NCBI GenBank assembly: GCA_937877675.1
Contig: CALEIS010000166.1
Location: forward strand, 1 to 8,997
Origin: an uncultured Clostridia bacterium
GTDB lineage: Bacteria > Bacillota > Clostridia > Oscillospirales > Acutalibacteraceae
Reading direction: 5' to 3'
DNA: 8,997 nucleotides
The notes beneath the pieces were generated by a model. The model did not search any database. It was not told the origin of the DNA and saw only the letters and a list, made by a program, of their open reading frames with translations. Made by a program: the position numbers and the translations under genes. This document shows positions 6,603 through 8,997 of the stretch, one piece after another. Each line of letters opens with the position of its first letter. The stretch's first letter is position 1.

Positions 6603-6631
6603 AATATAGCATATCAATCTTCTACTGTCAA
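6603..6631 (-). promoter_or_regulatory. Strong sigma-A promoter of the methyltransferase
   Basis: Consensus TTGACA (6626-6631), a 17-base spacer and TATATT (6603-6608) on the minus strand, with predicted transcription start near 6596. Such a near-consensus promoter followed by a terminator is typical of genes held off by attenuation rather than by weak initiation. Confidence 0.85.
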
Positions 6632-6714
6632 GTTTTTTGATAAACACATCACCAATTCCCAGTTTCTAAATATAAAATACGCTATTATCCTGCATTGAAA
6701 TATTTTCATTAAAC

Positions 6715-6744
6715 TTTAGAGTATTTTAGAGTATTTTAGAGTAC
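6715..6744. repeat. 10-bp direct repeat cluster 1 (three copies of TTTAGAGTAT)
   Basis: Contiguous units at 6715, 6725 and 6735, with the last ending in C. It is preceded by AAAC, as in the other two clusters. The unit length is one helical turn, so T-tracts and any bound protein repeat on one face of the DNA. The stretch 6632-6714 next to it holds nothing I can identify except a possible degenerate copy of the ACAAAATATAGTAT motif (about 6664-6685). Confidence 0.9.
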
Positions 6745-6770
6745 AAATAAAGTCAATTGGTTTTTTCAAT

Positions 6771-6808
6771 ATCTATACCATAGATTTATTAACTACAAAG
6801 TTAATAAA
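6771..6808. repeat. Two adjacent inverted repeats between clusters 1 and 2
   Basis: ATCTAT (6771-6776) with ATAGAT (6780-6785), then a perfect 10-bp inverted repeat TTTATTAACT (6785-6794) with AGTTAATAAA (6799-6808) around ACAA. Neither is followed by a proper U-run with a GC stem, so they look like dimer-binding sites or cruciforms rather than terminators. Confidence 0.6.
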
Positions 6809-6815
6809 GTGGACA

Positions 6816-6836
6816 CTCTAACACAAAATATAGTAT
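6816..6836. repeat. Spacer motif copy 1 (CTCTA..ACAAAATATAGTAT)
   Basis: A 21-base motif almost identical to that at 6956-6976 (two substitutions by eye), lying 20 bases before repeat cluster 2. It contains CTCTA, the reverse complement of the TAGAG core of the 10-bp repeat. Confidence 0.75.
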
Positions 6837-6856
6837 CTATATCTACAATTAAAAAC

Positions 6857-6896
6857 TTTAGAGTATTTTAGAGTATTTTAGAGTATTTTAGAGTAA
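6857..6896. repeat. 10-bp direct repeat cluster 2 (four copies of TTTAGAGTAT)
   Basis: Contiguous units at 6857, 6867, 6877 and 6887 (last base A), preceded by AAAC. It starts 142 bp after cluster 1. A perfect palindrome GCTATATAGC lies in the following spacer at 6932-6941. Confidence 0.92.
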
Positions 6897-6955
6897 TTAT
6901 AATCTACAACATCTATATAAAAACCATATTTGCTATATAGCTAACACATTAGAAG

Positions 6956-6976
6956 CTCTACTACAAAATATAGTAT
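6956..6976. repeat. Spacer motif copy 2 (CTCTA..ACAAAATATAGTAT)
   Basis: Second copy of the motif at 6816-6836, exactly 140 bp away and 30 bases before repeat cluster 3. Together with the clusters it defines a higher-order unit of about 140-150 bp. Confidence 0.75.
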
Positions 6977-7006
6977 TGCAACTCTTATAAGTCTTAATCT
7001 ATAAAC

Positions 7007-7036
7007 TTTAGAGTATTTTAGAGTACTTTAGAGTAT
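7007..7036. repeat. 10-bp direct repeat cluster 3 (three copies of TTTAGAGTAT)
   Basis: Units at 7007, 7017 (TTTAGAGTAC) and 7027, preceded by AAAC, starting 150 bp after cluster 2 and ending 12 bases from the AlbA_2 gene stop. A 20-base inverted repeat (7043-7062) covers that stop codon but lacks a U-run. Confidence 0.92.
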
Positions 7037-7048
7037 TTTGCAACACTA

Positions 7049-8494
7049 TTACTTAATAGTGTAATACTTAGTTGGGTCTCTTGGAGATGTACTATGTTCA
7101 TCAATTACATCCATCTCAACTAATATCTTAATGTGTGCTAAAATGGTCGGTCTTGATTTCCCGGTAAACTCCATAAGATTTCGTGGGGTGCATTTATCTA
7201 CATTTGCAATGTAATAAACTAGCTCTCTATCAAAATTTCCAAGCTTTCCCCATTGTTTGCCGAATAACAATTTTTGAGAAGTAATTCTTCGTACCGCTCT
7301 TGCAGCAATGTTATTTTTCAATACCAATTGCACAGTATTTCCGTTAGGTTCACTAAAAACAGGAGGTTCCAAAAAGAACTGTTCCATGTCTGTATAAATT
7401 CGTTTTACGCCTTCATTTAACTCGCGAACCCAACCAAAATCACTTAAGACGCGTGCAATCATCGGATTTCTTGAAAAACGTGTATTCTGAATATTGTCTA
7501 CAGTAACAATACTTGGAAGTTTTCCCGGACTTGAAAATTCTATTCTATCATCAAACATAGTAATTCTAATATAATCACCTTGAATAGAATAATCTCGATG
7601 GGCAACAGCATTAACCAATCCTTCTAACCAAGCGAAAGCAGGATATTCAGGAATTTTTTTGAATACACCATCTCTGCTCAATTGTTGAAATTCTCTCATC
7701 TGAGATTCAAGAAGTTTTTGTGCTTCTACCAAAAGATACTGAAGCGGTTTTTCTATTGTTATGTCTTTAACAAGGTTTAAGTTAGCACCAACGTCGGCAA
7801 TTACACCATCATAACGAAGAAAACGAACCCTTGCACCGGGAAGAAATTGTGTCGGAGCTTTACCGAATAGCAAAACAGCTGCAACGGTAATTTTAAACTG
7901 CCCATCTTTTTCTTTTATCAGCCCACGGCTTTTTAAAACATCTAAAGATGAACTAACTGACGGATTTAAAATATTTACATATTTTTGAATCAGTTCTTTA
8001 TCTAAATCATCCAAAGAAGCATCTTCAACTATTCTTGATTCATAACTTTTTATACCTTTAGAGTACTCAAGTGCCATTAATTGTTCAGCACTGAGTTTTC
8101 GAGATGAATCACCAGTCCTAAGATAGGCTTCACCATTTTTCAGTTTAATAATTTCATTTGAGCATGGAGATATATGAAACAGCAAAACTTTACCAGTTTC
8201 TCCATTACATAAAGTGCATGAAATCTCTTCGATAGTATATTCAGGTATAATTTGAAGAGAATCAAATGCAGCTTGACGAAACGCATTTTCTTGCGCATCA
8301 GAAACGCCTGTAATAGTGCCGTCGTTTTCAATTCCGAGTACAACTAAACCACCGGATGCATTAGAAAAGGCAGATAACTGATGAGCTAAATCTTTAGGGG
8401 CGAGACGTGCACTTTTTCTATCAAAAAATTGACTTTCTGATATAGTTATCAATTTTTCAATCGTTAATGTAGGATCAATTCTTGAAATTGTCAT
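7049..8494 (-). CDS. AlbA_2 (Schlafen-type) / HATPase_c_4 / winged-helix DNA-binding protein
   Basis: 481 residues, cytosolic. The N-terminal AlbA_2 domain (about 17-135) has E20, FDRKSARL and LSAFSNASGGLVVLGIENDGTITGV (split here around residues 40-64), the nucleic-acid-binding fold shared with Schlafen proteins. The HATPase_c_4 region (about 288-385) has EGLVNAVAHRDYS (291-303), IEFSSPGKLP and NEGVKRIY. A C-terminal winged helix (about 425-481) includes TGKSRPTILAHIKILVEMDVI. The family is often annotated as putative transcriptional regulator or ATP-dependent DNA helicase-related; I see no helicase motifs. AGGAGGG lies 7 bases before the ATG. Such proteins are common on mobile elements, sometimes near defence genes. 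Its role here is unknown. It lies upstream of the repeat array and methyltransferase, so it could bind those repeats, but that is inference. Confidence 0.85.
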   Translation of the reverse strand: MTISRIDPTLTIEKLITISESQFFDRKSARLAPKDLAHQLSAFSNASGGLVVLGIENDGTITGVSDAQENAFRQAAFDSLQIIPEYTIEEISCTLCNGETGKVLLFHISPCSNEIIKLKNGEAYLRTGDSSRKLSAEQLMALEYSKGIKSYESRIVEDASLDDLDKELIQKYVNILNPSVSSSLDVLKSRGLIKEKDGQFKITVAAVLLFGKAPTQFLPGARVRFLRYDGVIADVGANLNLVKDITIEKPLQYLLVEAQKLLESQMREFQQLSRDGVFKKIPEYPAFAWLEGLVNAVAHRDYSIQGDYIRITMFDDRIEFSSPGKLPSIVTVDNIQNTRFSRNPMIARVLSDFGWVRELNEGVKRIYTDMEQFFLEPPVFSEPNGNTVQLVLKNNIAARAVRRITSQKLLFGKQWGKLGNFDRELVYYIANVDKCTPRNLMEFTGKSRPTILAHIKILVEMDVIDEHSTSPRDPTKYYTIK

Positions 8495-8555
8495 ATATTA
8501 ACCCTCCTATCATTATATTATATTTTAACACAACAGCAAACAAAAATAAAGTCGC

Positions 8556-8584
8556 ATTATAAATCTTTTGTATTTTTTTTACAA
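8556..8584 (-). promoter_or_regulatory. Promoter of the AlbA_2 gene
   Basis: Minus strand TTGTAA (8579-8584), a 17-base spacer, and a perfect TATAAT (8556-8561), about 60 bases before the ATG. A second TATAAT-like match close to the ribosome binding site (about 8511-8519) would give almost no leader and is less likely. Confidence 0.65.
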
Positions 8585-8674
8585 TCTTCTTTTACCACTT
8601 AAAAACCAATTAAATGATATTACTTTTTTATTTTCTGTTATATTACAATATTAACATAATAACTATCGCCTTCA

Positions 8675-8840
8675 TTAGCAAACAAATATTCGAAAAACTC
8701 AAATTAGCAGAACGGATTTTTCATTAGCAGAAAACCGAAAAATCTGCTAATTTTCATTAGCAGGACAATTTTGCAAAATTTCAAGCTGAAATTTTCAACA
8801 AATGAATTTCATTAGCAGAATGGCCTTTCTGCTAATGAAA
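8675..8840. repeat. Right-end TTAGCAG repeat cluster
   Basis: Copies of TTAGCAG on the plus strand at 8704, 8724, 8757 and 8812, with TTAGCA at 8675. Inverted copies CTGCTAA lie at 8744 and 8829. The last pair forms a perfect 14-bp inverted repeat, TTTCATTAGCAGAA (8807-8820) with its complement (8827-8840). The flanks are also conserved (CATTAGCAGAA). With the left-end copies this makes a set of sites at both ends of the accessory region. The rest of 8585-8674 and 8841-8884 contains nothing I recognise. Confidence 0.82.
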
Positions 8841-8884
8841 AAATGTGCGATTTTATCGTTTTTTAGCTTGCTTTAAAGGAATAT

Positions 8885-8928
8885 AAAAAGCCGAAAAGCC
8901 TAGTAAAATCAAGGCTTCTCGGCTTTTT
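8885..8928 (-). terminator. Intrinsic terminator of the tRNA-Arg transcript
   Basis: Minus-strand RNA pairs AAAAAGCCGAGAAGCC (8913-8928) with GGCUUUUCGGCUUUUU (8885-8900), a 16-bp stem with one G-U pair and a 12-base loop. The final U-run is part of the stem. It lies 5 bases after the tRNA CCA. The symmetry means it could also stop plus-strand transcripts. Confidence 0.85.
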
Positions 8929-8933
8929 GAGAT

Positions 8934-8997
8934 TGGCACCCCCAACAGGAATCGAACCTGTAACTAACCCTTAGGAGGGGTTTATTATATCCATTTA
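8934..8997 (-). tRNA. tRNA-Arg(CCT), 5' end beyond the window
   Basis: The visible 64 bases run from the D loop (TAAATGGATA) through a perfect anticodon arm AACCC-CTCCTAA-GGGTT with anticodon CCT (8973-8975). They continue with variable loop AGTT, T arm ACAGG-TTCGATT-CCTGT, acceptor strand TGGGGGT, discriminator G and encoded CCA (8934-8936). About 12 bases of the 5' side should follow outside the window. The 3' half was probably supplied by the integrated element to its left. tRNA-Arg(CCT) is a frequent attachment site for integrating elements in Firmicutes. Confidence 0.9.

Larger units (their letters stand above)
5335..8977. mobile_element. Putative integrated element in tRNA-Arg(CCT) without its own integrase (CIME/satellite-like)
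   Basis: The boundaries are the two copies of the 9-bp sequence CTCCTAAGG (minus strand) at 5335-5343 and 8969-8977, each inside a tRNA-Arg 3' half. The tRNA at the right is continuous through the junction as far as the window shows, while the left copy is only a 3' remnant. That is the standard result of tyrosine-recombinase insertion into a tRNA 3' end, with the element restoring the tRNA. TTAGCAG repeats sit just inside both ends. The ends also share CACTTAAAAACC (5380-5391 and 8596-8607). The cargo is a methyltransferase, an AlbA_2 protein and a repeat array. No integrase, excisionase or transfer gene lies inside, so movement would need help in trans, or this is a remnant. The stretch 5387-5563 contains no gene, only the left repeats and an AACCCT/AGGGTT inverted repeat. 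Confidence 0.6.

Noticed and set aside
6715..7036. The repeat clusters as a CRISPR array
   Set aside because: The units are 10 bp and contiguous, the spacers between clusters are over 100 bp and contain shared motifs, and no cas gene is present.
7043..7062. Inverted repeat ACACTATT/AATAGTGT over the AlbA_2 stop codon as a terminator
   Set aside because: The stem is AT-rich and no U-run follows on either strand.

Overview
The window looks like the chromosome of a low-GC, anaerobic Firmicute of class Clostridia, probably a gut Oscillospiraceae/Ruminococcaceae or Lachnospiraceae relative. The reasons are AT-rich DNA, strong AGGAGG-type ribosome binding sites, sigma-A promoters, an oxygen-scavenging flavodiiron protein and a TIGR03905-type small Cys protein. 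The genus cannot be fixed from sequence alone. Every supported gene is on the minus strand, so the window reads biologically from right to left.

Housekeeping block (1-5001). A ZIP-family metal transporter (4243-5001) and an FprA-type flavodiiron protein (3085-4230) are 12 bases apart. They form one unit that ends at a clear intrinsic terminator (3049-3078). Just beyond it a promoter (3012-3040) starts a second, tightly overlapping operon: a class I/II PLP aminotransferase (1791-2978), rsmA (920-1798, TTG start), a small four-cysteine TSCPD protein (666-920), and the 5' part of cca (1-679, cut by the window edge). Three of these genes act, or plausibly act, in RNA maturation or are translationally coupled to genes that do. 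A palindromic, MITE-like non-coding element (about 5100-5198) sits upstream of the transporter.

Accessory block (about 5335-8977). A tRNA-Arg(CCT) gene enters from the right edge (8934 onward, 5' end outside the window). About 3.6 kb to its left, the 3' half of a closely similar tRNA (5300-5343) survives with its own terminator but no matching 5' half. Repeats carrying TTAGCAG lie just inside both ends. This is the layout of an element integrated by a tyrosine recombinase into a tRNA 3' end. No integrase is present between the ends, so the interval resembles a cis-mobilizable element (CIME) or a satellite remnant. It carries two genes. One is a 481-residue AlbA_2/HATPase_c_4/winged-helix protein (7049-8494). 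The other is a class I SAM-dependent methyltransferase (5564-6382), which has a consensus promoter, a structured leader of about 214 bases and an intrinsic terminator directly before its ribosome binding site, so it is probably controlled by transcription attenuation. Between the two genes are three clusters of a 10-bp direct repeat (TTTAGAGTAT) in a larger unit recurring about every 145 bp, plus inverted repeats. This iteron-like array has no obvious assigned role.

The observations most worth following are the att-flanked element without an integrase, the phased 10-bp repeat array next to an AlbA_2 protein, and the attenuator-controlled methyltransferase.
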